Source: Vicingus serpentipes
GTDB lineage: Bacteria > Bacteroidota > Bacteroidia > Flavobacteriales_E > Vicingaceae
Direction of reading: 5' to 3'
Length of the DNA: 64,000 bases
NCBI RefSeq assembly: GCF_007993035.1
Contig: NZ_VOOS01000005.1
Span: 174,897-238,896, forward strand
Shown here piece after piece: positions 16,288 to 24,909 of this stretch; the stretch's first letter is position 1, and each line of letters starts with the position of its first letter. The translations under genes and the position numbers were made by a program. The notes below the pieces were generated by a model. That model was not told the DNA's origin. It ran no database searches and worked only from the letters and a program-made list of their open reading frames with translations.

Positions 16288-17538
16288 ATGAAATTAACAA
16301 AATATTTTTACTTTTTTTTGTCATTGCTACCACTTTTAAGTTGTTCAGACGAAACTAAAAATTCTTCAAGCCTTCTTGTTGAAGGTAATTGGCATCTAGA
16401 ATTACAAATATCCGAAGAGAATTTTTTGCCTGTCGATTTCATATTAAATAAAAATGACTCTTCATTTTTAATAGATATTGTAAATGCAGAAGAAGTAATA
16501 AAAATTACAGATATAGAAATAAAAGGTTCCAAAATTATTTTTAAAGACCCTATTTTTAATTCATGGTTTGAGGGTAAAATTCTAAGTCCTACTAAAATAA
16601 ATGGTTTTTGGTTTAAAGAAGATAAAAATTACAAAATACCATTTAAAGCAGAATATGGGATAAAAGACCGTTTTCCTGAACCCAAAAACCTGAATAATCA
16701 TCAGGTAAATATTACTGGAAAATGGGAGGTCGATTTTAGTAAGGGAACGGATGAACACTACAAAGCAATTGGACAGTTCCAGCAAGTAGATAATTATGTT
16801 ACAGGAACCTTTATGACAGAAACAGGTGATTATAGATTCTTAGAAGGAAATATGTATAATAACAATTTATACCTTTCTACATTTGATGGTACTCATGCTT
16901 TTTTATTTAAAGCTTCAATTATTAATGGTAACTTAGAAGGTGTTTTCTGGTCTGGAACACACTGGCAAGAGCCTTGGGTTGCTGTAAAAAATGAATCTTT
17001 TGAATTAACAAACCCCGATTCACTTACATATATAAAAAAAGGTTATGAAGGGTTAGCTTTTACATTCCCAAATATAAATGGCGATAGCATCTCATTAACC
17101 GATGAGAAATACACAAGCAAAGTTGTAATAGTTAACATTATGGGGCCTTGGTGTCCAAACTGTAAAGACGAAACTAAATACTTAGTTGAGCTTTACAATA
17201 AATACAACAAAGATGGACTTGAGGTAATTGCATTGTCTTTTGATAAAACAGATGATTTTGAGAAATCAAAAGAATCTATTTTAAGGGTAGCAGAATTTTA
17301 TAACGCTAAATATGATTTTTTAATTGCTGGTTCAGCTAATAAAATTAATGCTGCTCAAGCGCTACCAATGTTAAATCAAATTATGTCATATCCTACCACT
17401 ATTTTTATAGATAGAAAGGGTAAAATCAGAAAAATTAGAACTGGTTTTTATGGCCCTGGAACTGGAAATTACTATACAAGATATACTACTGAAACTAATA
17501 TCTTTATTGAAAAATTGTTAGCTGAAAAAACAGATTAA
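16288..17538 (+). CDS. TlpA-like thioredoxin-fold lipoprotein
   Basis: A 416-residue predicted lipoprotein (lipobox LLSC, Cys19). The N-terminal half (about 25-245) is a beta-rich region of two similar stretches (GNWHLELQI and GKWEVDFSKG) and has no known function. A TlpA/ResA-like thioredoxin domain (about 250-410) carries the active site WCPNC (288-292) and the cis-Pro region MSYPTTIFIDR. Such proteins reduce or isomerise disulfides in the periplasm. The extra Pro-Asn between the cysteines is one of the accepted TlpA variants. The 3' end overlaps the convergent DUF4837 gene by 4 bp. Confidence 0.88.
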   Translation: MKLTKYFYFFLSLLPLLSCSDETKNSSSLLVEGNWHLELQISEENFLPVDFILNKNDSSFLIDIVNAEEVIKITDIEIKGSKIIFKDPIFNSWFEGKILSPTKINGFWFKEDKNYKIPFKAEYGIKDRFPEPKNLNNHQVNITGKWEVDFSKGTDEHYKAIGQFQQVDNYVTGTFMTETGDYRFLEGNMYNNNLYLSTFDGTHAFLFKASIINGNLEGVFWSGTHWQEPWVAVKNESFELTNPDSLTYIKKGYEGLAFTFPNINGDSISLTDEKYTSKVVIVNIMGPWCPNCKDETKYLVELYNKYNKDGLEVIALSFDKTDDFEKSKESILRVAEFYNAKYDFLIAGSANKINAAQALPMLNQIMSYPTTIFIDRKGKIRKIRTGFYGPGTGNYYTRYTTETNIFIEKLLAEKTD

Positions 17539-18533
17539 TTTAATTTTATTGATAAAATATAAGCTTCTAATTCTCTTAGGTATTCTCGCTTATCAAATCT
17601 TGGGCAATAAACATATCCATCGATTGTAATTACTTGATTGCGTTTTTCATCTACAAACGTGTAATTAATAAATGGACCACCCATAAAATCTCCTTTTACA
17701 TGCCATAAACCACGCAATTCTTTTGCGTACATCCCATCTAAATTAATCTCTCTTTCTTTTGGAATAAACTCAACATAGCTTTGCATAAAAGTCCCTTCTG
17801 ATGTTCCTTGTACATTTTTTGTGAATTCATTCCTTTTCTCTACCAAATTAGCAACCTCAAAAGTTGAGTCACTAACATAAGGGTAAGTATAAATAATTAA
17901 GCCCTGACTAACTGGATGCTCCCCAACCAATTTCTCCTTTCTTATCCATAAAAAATCATCTGTACGCTTAGCAACTCGATATAAATCATCAATTTTTAAA
18001 TCGAAATGAAATTGTGTTTTAATTTGTTTTGAAACTGGATTAGGTTTGTTTTGACTATACTTTAACTGAAGCCTTTCGTTTTCTTTACTGTTAAAGTAAT
18101 CTAATAGTGCAGTACTATTTTTACGAATTGTTTCAGCTGCTATACTATCATTTGGTGCTTCTATAGAAACAATTAATTGATCTTTTGACCAAACATCTGT
18201 ATTTATAGCTAATTTATTTTTATACTCTGGTTTTATATCTACAATAACGATATTTCTATTTGTTTTAAATATTTGAGCAAAAGAGCGATGAGGCAAATGT
18301 ATTATATTAAAAAGAGGTTCTTGTTGTGGCAAACCCTCTTGTGTTTGAGTAAAAGTTTCTTTTATTGCATCCCCTGTTTTGTTATTGAAGTAAACAGAAT
18401 CAGAAACAATTATCATTTCTCCTGATTTACCTGAAGCTCTTGGTAAAACAGTTTCATTCATTTCGGCTATTTCTTCACATGAAAAAAGAGAAACTGAAAC
18501 AATTAGTATGAGTATTTGTATTATTCTAGCCAA
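17535..18533 (-). CDS. DUF4837 family lipoprotein
   Basis: A 332-residue Bacteroidota lipoprotein (lipobox LFSC, Cys19). The mature part has the family opening ASGKSGEMIIV, then FNIIHLPHRSFAQIFKTNRNIV and the C-terminal GDFMGGPFINYTFVDEKRN region. The function of DUF4837 is unknown. Its start overlaps the 3' end of the transglycosylase gene by 8 bp, so the two are cotranscribed and translationally coupled; a cell-wall or envelope role is likely. Confidence 0.9.
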   Translation of the reverse strand: MARIIQILILIVSVSLFSCEEIAEMNETVLPRASGKSGEMIIVSDSVYFNNKTGDAIKETFTQTQEGLPQQEPLFNIIHLPHRSFAQIFKTNRNIVIVDIKPEYKNKLAINTDVWSKDQLIVSIEAPNDSIAAETIRKNSTALLDYFNSKENERLQLKYSQNKPNPVSKQIKTQFHFDLKIDDLYRVAKRTDDFLWIRKEKLVGEHPVSQGLIIYTYPYVSDSTFEVANLVEKRNEFTKNVQGTSEGTFMQSYVEFIPKEREINLDGMYAKELRGLWHVKGDFMGGPFINYTFVDEKRNQVITIDGYVYCPRFDKREYLRELEAYILSIKLN

Positions 18534-20040
18534 CTGGTTTTATTTTAATTTTAGTTCCTAATTTTAAATTCTTTGTATCAACATCTTGATTGAGTTGCAT
18601 AATTTGATCGATACTAACTCCATCATATTTATTTGCAATATCCCACAAATTATCACCCTCTTTTATTGTATAATAAACGTATTTATTATCAGAAATTGTG
18701 TTAGGTGATTTTTTTTCGGCATCAACTTCGGCTTTCTTTTTATTTTGAGCAGCATAACTTGGCTTAGCGTAGATGTATAATTTCTGACCAATATTAAGTC
18801 TATCACTATGTAAGTTATTCCAATCCTTAATTTGGCTGACTCTACAATGATATTTTGCTGCAATTTTCCCTAGTACATCCCCGCTTTTTACTCGATAAAC
18901 AATAGCATTTCCTGGAGTTGGCTCAACAAACTTATTTTGAGCAACAGCAATACTATCTTTAATATCTTGTGCTGTTTTATGAGCATAAATTTCTTGTTCA
19001 TTCGTCAAAAAATCACCCATCTTATCATAAGGCAAACACAATGTCATAGCCCCATCTGTTGCGGGTATAAATTTGTTTTTATAAGTAGGGTTCAAATACT
19101 CCAAATACTCCATTGGAATTTCGAGTGTTTCAGAAAGTTGAGCAAAAGACAAATGTTCTTTAACCCCAACCGTATCAACTTTAAAACAACTAATATCTGG
19201 TTTAACAGGGCTAATATTATGCTCGGCAGCATAATTCATCACATAATTTACAGCAATAAAAGCAGGAACATAGCCTCTTGTTTCTCTTGGTAAAAAATTT
19301 CTTATTTCCCAATATGATGTTTTTCCACCTGACCTTCTAATTGCTTTATTTACATTACCTGGACCACAATTATAAGCTGCTAAAGCTAAATCCCAATCAT
19401 CGTACATACTGTGTAGCTTCTTTAAATACTGACAGGCTGCGTCGGTAGATTTATAAACGTCGCTTCTTTCATCATAATAAGAGGTAACTTCCAATCCATA
19501 CATTTTTCCTGTTTGATACATAAACTGCCATAAACCTGTTGCTCCAACTCTAGATTTTGCTTTAGGATTTAATGCAGATTCTACAATAGCTAAATATTTC
19601 AACTCTAGTGGCAAATTGTATTTGTCTAGGTTTTCTTCAAATATGGGAAAATAAACAGGTGCTAATCCCAACATTTTAGCGGTAGTTTTTTTTCTTCGTT
19701 TTGCATATAAATTAACATAACCCTTTATATAAGAGTTATAAACTAAACTAAACGGTGAATTTGCATTTAATTTTGCAAATCGAGTAGCGTAGGTTAAACT
19801 ATCAAATTCAGGAACTGAATCGATAGCATAATCGTAAATATTAGATTTTTCAAAATGATCGTGTAAACCCAATGTTTCAAAATAACCCGAAACAGTAATA
19901 CTGTCAATCATTACTAAAACAGGGTCGTCATCTTGCAGCTCAAATTCTTGATTTTGTAACCTCTCATTAATTAAGCTATCTGATTGTGCAGACAGTAAAA
20001 AAGAAAAAAATAAGAACGTGATTAAGATATTAAATTTCAT
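18526..20040 (-). CDS. MltD-like lytic transglycosylase with two LysM domains
   Basis: A 504-residue peptidoglycan-cleaving enzyme. The signal peptide (1-18) fixes the start at 20040; longer in-frame starts up to 20112 add a non-signal extension. The SLT domain (about 135-260) has the catalytic Glu154 in AIVESALNPKA, then GATGLWQFM and ALAAYNCGPGNV. LysM repeats lie at about 381-424 and 456-504. MltD-type enzymes cut glycan strands and bind the wall through LysM. It is separated from tatA by a terminator and overlaps the DUF4837 gene. Confidence 0.95.
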   Translation of the reverse strand: MKFNILITFLFFSFLLSAQSDSLINERLQNQEFELQDDDPVLVMIDSITVSGYFETLGLHDHFEKSNIYDYAIDSVPEFDSLTYATRFAKLNANSPFSLVYNSYIKGYVNLYAKRRKKTTAKMLGLAPVYFPIFEENLDKYNLPLELKYLAIVESALNPKAKSRVGATGLWQFMYQTGKMYGLEVTSYYDERSDVYKSTDAACQYLKKLHSMYDDWDLALAAYNCGPGNVNKAIRRSGGKTSYWEIRNFLPRETRGYVPAFIAVNYVMNYAAEHNISPVKPDISCFKVDTVGVKEHLSFAQLSETLEIPMEYLEYLNPTYKNKFIPATDGAMTLCLPYDKMGDFLTNEQEIYAHKTAQDIKDSIAVAQNKFVEPTPGNAIVYRVKSGDVLGKIAAKYHCRVSQIKDWNNLHSDRLNIGQKLYIYAKPSYAAQNKKKAEVDAEKKSPNTISDNKYVYYTIKEGDNLWDIANKYDGVSIDQIMQLNQDVDTKNLKLGTKIKIKPVG

Positions 20041-20110
20041 ATGAAACAAAAAGGTTGTTTTGGAGAATAGTTTTATCCAAAAAAGGTAATTTGAAAATTT
20101 ATTCAAAAAC

Positions 20111-20139
20111 AAAAATGCTGATTTAGAATCAGCATTTTT
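20111..20139 (-). terminator. Terminator of tatA
   Basis: A 13-bp perfect stem (AAAAATGCTGATT with its complement) encloses a 3-nt loop. On the minus strand it ends in a T-rich tail, 22 bp after tatA. Confidence 0.8.
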
Positions 20140-20160
20140 GATACAATAGCAATTTAAAAA

Positions 20161-20355
20161 CTATTTAATTTTATCTTGTTCTTTAGTATCGGCAGCTTCT
20201 TCACCCTCTTTCATTCCGTCTTTAAACTCTTTAATACCAGAACCCATTCCTCTCATTAATTGAGGTATTTTTTTTGCACCAAATAACAAAATTACAACTA
20301 TAGCGATAATTATAATTTCTTGTGTTCCGAACATTCCCAATAATACTGTATTCAT
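20161..20355 (-). CDS. tatA: Twin-arginine translocase subunit TatA/E
   Basis: A 64-residue TatA protein: an N-terminal membrane helix (about 9-26), the hinge LLFGAKKIPQL, then the amphipathic helix through IKEFKDGMKEG and a short charged tail. It forms the pore or membrane-weakening assembly for Tat export of folded proteins. TatC is not in the window. It is monocistronic, with a terminator following. Confidence 0.96.
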   Translation of the reverse strand: MNTVLLGMFGTQEIIIIAIVVILLFGAKKIPQLMRGMGSGIKEFKDGMKEGEEAADTKEQDKIK

Positions 20356-20416
20356 CTTATTTATTTTTACCCCAACAGTAGGGTTTAATTGATTGTAAAG
20401 TTACAAAAGATTTTAA

Positions 20417-21337
20417 TTAATTGCCTGTTTCTATTTTTTGTGTATTAAGCTTCTTAAAAAGAAAAATTCCAACAGCGACTAAAATAAAACTTATTATGGT
20501 TGGCAACCATGTTTTACCATCTTCATTAAATACATTCAGTTCTGTATTTTCCATTAGCTCGGGATAAAAATAACTTAAAACAACAACACTCCCATTATTA
20601 ATAAAGTGACCTAATATTGGCAACCATAATGAGCCAGTCCAAACCAATAAGTATCCAAAAAAAACACCCAACAGCATACGTGGTAAAAACCCATAAAACT
20701 GCATGTGTAATGCACTAAATAAAATAGCTGTTACCCATATCGCAATATGATGATTGTTTGTCCAGTTTGTAAATATTTTTTGAATAACCCCTCTAAACAA
20801 TAACTCTTCTCCAATTGCAGGTACAACTGCCACAATTAATAAGATATAAAATAAACTAGCTAAGCCATTAAAACTAATAAATGCTTTAGTAAGCACTTCT
20901 GCACTAGCCTCGCTTTGTTTCATCCAATCTTCAATAGATGACATAAAACTAGGTAAAGACATTTGAGCGTTGACCTCAACCACCCAAGCCATTATTGGTG
21001 AAGCAACTACCATAATAAACAAAACCAACACCCAATTTATTGGTTTTGAAACCTGATTTAAATTTAATGCTGGTAATATTGATTTAGATGTAATTAAAGC
21101 ATAAACAATCGGAGGTACAATAAATAATCCAATAGAGCTTAAAAGTTGGAATAGTTTTAATCCTTCAATTGTATTTGGATTTGAATAATCGTAAAAACTA
21201 CTTATATCAAACCCATAAAATAAAATAACAGCCAACCCTCCCATCAAAGAAAAAATAAGTGCCGAAACTAAACACAACGCAACAATTAAAAACAATTGCA
21301 TTGAAGGTTGATTAAAAACACTCGAATTAGATGTCAT
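20417..21337 (-). CDS. CPBP (CAAX/Rce1-like) family intramembrane metalloprotease
   Basis: A 306-residue polytopic membrane protein with about seven hydrophobic segments. The CPBP motifs are complete: EELLFR (E177, E178, R182), FSALH (F207, H211) and H244-x3-N248. These residues place the glutamate and histidine active site in the membrane. The start at 21337 was preferred; an in-frame Met at 21604 would run deep into the divergent dus gene. The substrate is unknown. CPBP proteins process prenylated or small peptides or serve as immunity proteins; no bacteriocin gene is nearby. Confidence 0.92.
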   Translation of the reverse strand: MTSNSSVFNQPSMQLFLIVALCLVSALIFSLMGGLAVILFYGFDISSFYDYSNPNTIEGLKLFQLLSSIGLFIVPPIVYALITSKSILPALNLNQVSKPINWVLVLFIMVVASPIMAWVVEVNAQMSLPSFMSSIEDWMKQSEASAEVLTKAFISFNGLASLFYILLIVAVVPAIGEELLFRGVIQKIFTNWTNNHHIAIWVTAILFSALHMQFYGFLPRMLLGVFFGYLLVWTGSLWLPILGHFINNGSVVVLSYFYPELMENTELNVFNEDGKTWLPTIISFILVAVGIFLFKKLNTQKIETGN

Positions 21338-21346
21338 TTTAAATCT

Positions 21347-21354
21347 TAATTTTG
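21347..21354 (+). promoter_or_regulatory. Candidate -7 element (TAATTTTG) for the dus gene
   Basis: This is an exact TAnnTTTG match 17 bp before the dus ATG, in the 34-bp gap between the divergent CPBP and dus genes. No TTG is seen at 19-21 nt upstream, so this is half a promoter. Confidence 0.35.
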
Positions 21355-21371
21355 AATTTCTAAAAATTACA

Positions 21372-22349
21372 ATGGTAAAGATAGGAAATATAGAATTAGG
21401 TGAGTTCCCTTTGTTACTTGCTCCTATGGAAGACGTAAGCGATCCTCCATTTAGAGCTTTATGCAAAAAGCATGGAGCTGATTTAATGTATACCGAGTTT
21501 ATTTCTTCTGAAGGGTTAATCCGCGATGCTGCTAAAAGTGTTAAAAAACTCGATATTTTTGAATACGAGCGACCAGTAGGAATACAAATTTTTGGAAACA
21601 ACATTGAGTCGATGAAAGAAGCTACAGAAATTACTGCTCAAGCTAACCCTGATATAATTGATATAAATTACGGTTGCCCAGTAAAAAAAGTAGCTTGTAA
21701 GGGTGCTGGATCAGGTATTTTACAAGATATTCCAAAAATGGTAAGGATGACTGCCGAAATTGTAAAGTCAACTGATTTGCCCGTTACCGTAAAAACAAGA
21801 TTAGGCTGGGATGAAAACACCAAATATATTGTTGAAGTTGCTGAACGCTTACAAGATGTTGGAATAAAAGCCATATCTATTCATGGAAGAACTCGTAAAC
21901 AAATGTATAAAGGTGAAGCTGATTGGAGTTTAATTGCCGATGTAAAAAACAATCCAAGAATGCATATTCCTGTTTTTGGAAATGGAGATGTAACAACCCC
22001 TGAAAAAGCAAAAGAAAATAAAGAGCGATTTGGAGTTGATGGAATAATGATTGGTCGAGCGAGCATTGGATATCCATGGATTTTTAATGAAATGAAACAT
22101 TTTTTAAAAACTGGTGAACATCTAGCTCCTCCATCTTTACAGGATAAATTTGACGCTGCTAAGGAGCACCTTATGATGTCAGTTGAATGGAAAGGAGAAA
22201 AACTAGGAGTTTTAGAAATGAGAAGACATTATACCAATTACTTTAAAGGTATTTCTCACTTTAAAGACCATAGAATGAAATTAGTTACTTCCGACCATCT
22301 TGAAGATTTACTAAAAGCTTTTGATGAGATAGAAGATAAGTTTATTTAA
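21372..22349 (+). CDS. dusB: tRNA-dihydrouridine synthase (DusB-type)
   Basis: A 325-residue flavoenzyme that reduces uridines in the tRNA D-loop. The TIM-barrel start LLAPMEDVSDPPFRALCKKHGADL binds FMN. DINYGCPVKKVACKGAGSG contains the conserved GCP cysteine (C102). The HGRTRKQMYKGEADW and GNGDV...GVDGIMIGRAS segments are the phosphate-binding part. The C-terminal helical domain binds tRNA. Full length for the family. A strong bidirectional terminator follows immediately. Confidence 0.95.
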   Translation: MVKIGNIELGEFPLLLAPMEDVSDPPFRALCKKHGADLMYTEFISSEGLIRDAAKSVKKLDIFEYERPVGIQIFGNNIESMKEATEITAQANPDIIDINYGCPVKKVACKGAGSGILQDIPKMVRMTAEIVKSTDLPVTVKTRLGWDENTKYIVEVAERLQDVGIKAISIHGRTRKQMYKGEADWSLIADVKNNPRMHIPVFGNGDVTTPEKAKENKERFGVDGIMIGRASIGYPWIFNEMKHFLKTGEHLAPPSLQDKFDAAKEHLMMSVEWKGEKLGVLEMRRHYTNYFKGISHFKDHRMKLVTSDHLEDLLKAFDEIEDKFI

Positions 22350-22389
22350 AGAAAACCCCCAAACATGTTTATGTTTGGGGGTTTTCTTT
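22348..22389. terminator. Bidirectional terminator between dusB and the PNP gene
   Basis: A 19-bp perfect stem with five G:C pairs and a GTTT loop, flanked by A and T runs, lies between convergent genes. It begins two bases inside the dus stop codon. Confidence 0.9.
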
Positions 22390-22409
22390 TTTTTGTAATG
22401 AATCTCTTA

Positions 22410-23222
22410 TTATAATCTTCCTATTAATTCAACATACAATGCAGTTAATTGAGGTTCTGCAACTGCAGCTGCAGCTAAAATTTCAGATAGTGCTACAGGT
22501 GCTAAATTTTCTGGATCACATTCATCTGTTAAAACAGAAATTGCACAACACGGTAATCCCATATGGTTAGACACAATAACTTCTGGCACAGTACTCATTC
22601 CTACAGCATCTCCACCTAGTTTTGCTATCATTCTGTATTCTGCTCGCGTTTCTAAATTTGGACCTGTTACTGGCACATAAACTCCTTCATTCAGTAATAT
22701 TCCTTTTTCTTTAGCAATTGCTCTTAACTCATTACTTAATTTATGAGAATAAGGCTCACTCATATCTGGAAATCTTGGCCCTAAATCTTCATAATTTTTA
22801 CCAATTAATGGGTTTGCAGGGAACATATTAATATGATCAGTAATCAACATCAGCGTGCTTTTTTTGTAGTTTAGTTTAACTGCTCCAGCAGCGTTAGAAA
22901 TCAATAAATTTTTAACACCTAAAAATTTCATTACACGAATAGGAAAAGTAATCTGCTCCATACTATAGCCTTCATAATAATGAAAACGACCTTGCATTGC
23001 CACTACATTTTTCCCTTTTACGGTTCCAAAAATTAATTTTCCATGATGAGATTCTACTGTAGAAACTGGGAAATGAGGAATTTTTCCATAATCCAATTCA
23101 TATTTCACATCTATTTCAGAGACTAACCCTCCTAATCCTGTTCCTAATACAATTCCTACTTCTGGCAAATCTACTCCTTGGGATTTTATATAATTTACCG
23201 CTTCATTAATTTTTGCTATCAT
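22410..23222 (-). CDS. punA: Purine-nucleoside phosphorylase (trimeric, type I)
   Basis: A 270-residue PNP for phosphorolysis of purine (deoxy)nucleosides in salvage. Signatures are GIVLGTGLGGL (phosphate-binding), VESHHGKLIFG, MQGRFHYYEGY, ISNAAGAV and the purine-site stretch MSTVPEVIVSNHMGL. Length and motifs fit the trimeric punA/mammalian-type family rather than hexameric deoD. It follows a lipoprotein gene whose terminator ends 11 bases before this start codon. Confidence 0.96.
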   Translation of the reverse strand: MIAKINEAVNYIKSQGVDLPEVGIVLGTGLGGLVSEIDVKYELDYGKIPHFPVSTVESHHGKLIFGTVKGKNVVAMQGRFHYYEGYSMEQITFPIRVMKFLGVKNLLISNAAGAVKLNYKKSTLMLITDHINMFPANPLIGKNYEDLGPRFPDMSEPYSHKLSNELRAIAKEKGILLNEGVYVPVTGPNLETRAEYRMIAKLGGDAVGMSTVPEVIVSNHMGLPCCAISVLTDECDPENLAPVALSEILAAAAVAEPQLTALYVELIGRL

Positions 23223-23238
23223 ATTTTAAAACTAAAAA

Positions 23239-23260
23239 AAGGAGGTTATAAAACCTCCTT
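23239..23260 (-). terminator. Terminator of the 23284-23841 lipoprotein gene
   Basis: A 9-bp stem (AAGGAGGTT with AACCTCCTT) and a 4-nt loop are followed on the minus strand by TTTTTTT. The U-tract ends 11 bases before the PNP start. Confidence 0.82.
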
Positions 23261-23283
23261 CAGTGCATTTTTTATTAATTGAA

Positions 23284-23841
23284 TTATACTTTTCTACCTT
23301 TAACTTTAGTACTCGATTTTTTGTAATCTTTAATTTTTTTCATTTCAAATTTCAAATAAGCTCCAGCTCCTCCTGGCATAATATAATAAACTTTATCTCC
23401 GTAGTTAATTTTACCTCTTCCGTTGTTCCATTCTGCACCCATTATCTCATATCGACCTCTATTATTAGGGTCTCCAAATACTAAATACTTATTATCATCA
23501 GAAGGATCGAAACTAATTTTTAATTTATTACCAGGTAAAACACCTACACAAACTCCAGGAGTTTTAGCATCAATTGCAATATTGTCTAAACTTGCCGAAG
23601 TAGATACAATTAACTTACCATCTTCATCCAATTCTTGAGATTCTCCTGAACTTTCTCCTCTTTGAAGAGTTACTTCTTTTGAAATGTAATATTGTAATTT
23701 TTTTAACTTAGCCTCATCAAAATTATACTTTGTTCGTTCTACATTCGTAAAAGGAATTAACTTTTGACAAGAAGTTAATAGTGTTACAGAACCAATTAAG
23801 GCAATAACAAATAGTTTAGTTAAGTTTTTTATTTTCATCAT
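23284..23841 (-). CDS. Hypothetical lipoprotein, 185 aa
   Basis: The start at 23841 gives MMKIKNLTKL and a lipoprotein signal ending LLTSC (Cys near residue 26). The longer in-frame start at 23886 would cover the -7 promoter element, so it is rejected. The mature part has an N-terminal helix with KLKKLQYYISKEVTLQR, a beta-rich middle with FDPSDDNKYLVFG, and a Lys-rich tail. I do not recognise the family. It has its own consensus promoter and terminator, so it is an independent unit. Confidence 0.75.
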   Translation of the reverse strand: MMKIKNLTKLFVIALIGSVTLLTSCQKLIPFTNVERTKYNFDEAKLKKLQYYISKEVTLQRGESSGESQELDEDGKLIVSTSASLDNIAIDAKTPGVCVGVLPGNKLKISFDPSDDNKYLVFGDPNNRGRYEIMGAEWNNGRGKINYGDKVYYIMPGGAGAYLKFEMKKIKDYKKSSTKVKGRKV

Positions 23842-23887
23842 AGTATGTTTTAAATCGTGCTTCGATTTACTCAAAAATCGAACCAAA

Positions 23888-23919
23888 CAAAAATATTTAT
23901 TTGTTAGCTGATTAACAAA
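23888..23919 (-). promoter_or_regulatory. Consensus promoter for the lipoprotein gene 23284-23841
   Basis: On the minus strand TTTG (23919-23916), a 20-nt spacer and TATTTTTG (23895-23888) match both parts of the Bacteroidota consensus. The TTTG lies inside the 3' end of the upstream LuxE-like gene. Predicted leader is about 40 nt. Confidence 0.7.
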
Positions 23920-24884
23920 TTACAACCTCGTAAATCGCTGTTGTCAAATCTACCCAAAATTTCAAAGGTATTATCGTTATTTTTTTTACCTAAATCTTGT
24001 GTAGAAATAAAAGCACAAGAATCAATATTTGCAAGATCTATAACGTTTACTCCTCCAGTTTTTTCAGTGGGTAAAAATGTAAATGGATCGTTAATATCTC
24101 TTATCAATATCTTCATCCATTTTGGTGATTGATAAACACCTTCTCTAAAAGAATATGCTTGAGATAATAATTCTGTCATCCCATACTCAGAATGAATAGC
24201 TGTAACATTAAAGCTATCCTTGTATATCTGATGCAATTCTGCTCGAGTTAATTCTTTCCGCCTTCCTTTCATACCACCCGTTTCCATAATTATAACATCA
24301 GATAAGTCAACTTGATGTTTTTCAGCAAAATCTAATAATGCAAAAGAAACTCCCAATAAAATTATTTTTTGGTTCGTTTTCTTTAGTTGCTGTATAGTTT
24401 GAATTAATTTATCATATTCATCCAAATAAAATCCACTTAAAGAATTTTTGGAATGCTTGACCAAATATTCAGTCATATAAATTAGAGAAGAGCCTTCTCT
24501 TTCCATATATGATGGTAATAATGCTAAAAAACAATAATCTGATATCTCTCCATAAAATTGATTAAACCCTTTCACAAAACTCTCTTCATATACTTTTAAA
24601 TCTTTAACCAAATGTTTACTCTGGTTTTGACCAGTTGTGCCACTACTTAAAAATGTTTGTGCAGGATTAAATTCACCAGTAATAACTTGATCGGTTTTAA
24701 ATAATTCGATAGGTAAAAATGGAATCTTTTCAATGCTCGTAATTTCAGTTGTTTTAATGTTTAATAAATCACAAAATTTACGGTAAATTTTATTTTCATT
24801 ATACTGTAAATGAAATACTTGGAGCGCTATTTGTGTAAACTCCTCGTCTGATTGAATTTTAAATATTTGTTTAATCAGGCTCAT
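23904..24884 (-). CDS. LuxE/PaaK-like acyl-protein synthetase
   Basis: A 326-residue member of the LuxE family in the ANL adenylating superfamily. The nucleotide-binding loop is FLSSGTTGQNQSKH, and IHSEYGMTELLSQAY is the motif with aromatic and acidic ATP contacts. The N-terminal PFLPIELFKT pattern is also typical. LuxE activates a fatty acid and transfers it to its own cysteine. Here no luxCDAB partner is present, so this is the widespread non-luminescent branch with unknown substrate. It starts 25 bp from a divergent lipoprotein gene. Confidence 0.85.
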   Translation of the reverse strand: MSLIKQIFKIQSDEEFTQIALQVFHLQYNENKIYRKFCDLLNIKTTEITSIEKIPFLPIELFKTDQVITGEFNPAQTFLSSGTTGQNQSKHLVKDLKVYEESFVKGFNQFYGEISDYCFLALLPSYMEREGSSLIYMTEYLVKHSKNSLSGFYLDEYDKLIQTIQQLKKTNQKIILLGVSFALLDFAEKHQVDLSDVIIMETGGMKGRRKELTRAELHQIYKDSFNVTAIHSEYGMTELLSQAYSFREGVYQSPKWMKILIRDINDPFTFLPTEKTGGVNVIDLANIDSCAFISTQDLGKKNNDNTFEILGRFDNSDLRGCNLLIS

Positions 24885-24909
24885 TTAAAATTATTGGTAA
24901 TTTTAACTA

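Noticed and set aside
21338..21604. Longer N-terminus for the CPBP protease
   Set aside because: It would overlap most of the first 230 bp of the divergent dus gene and adds sequence unlike the family; 21337 fits.
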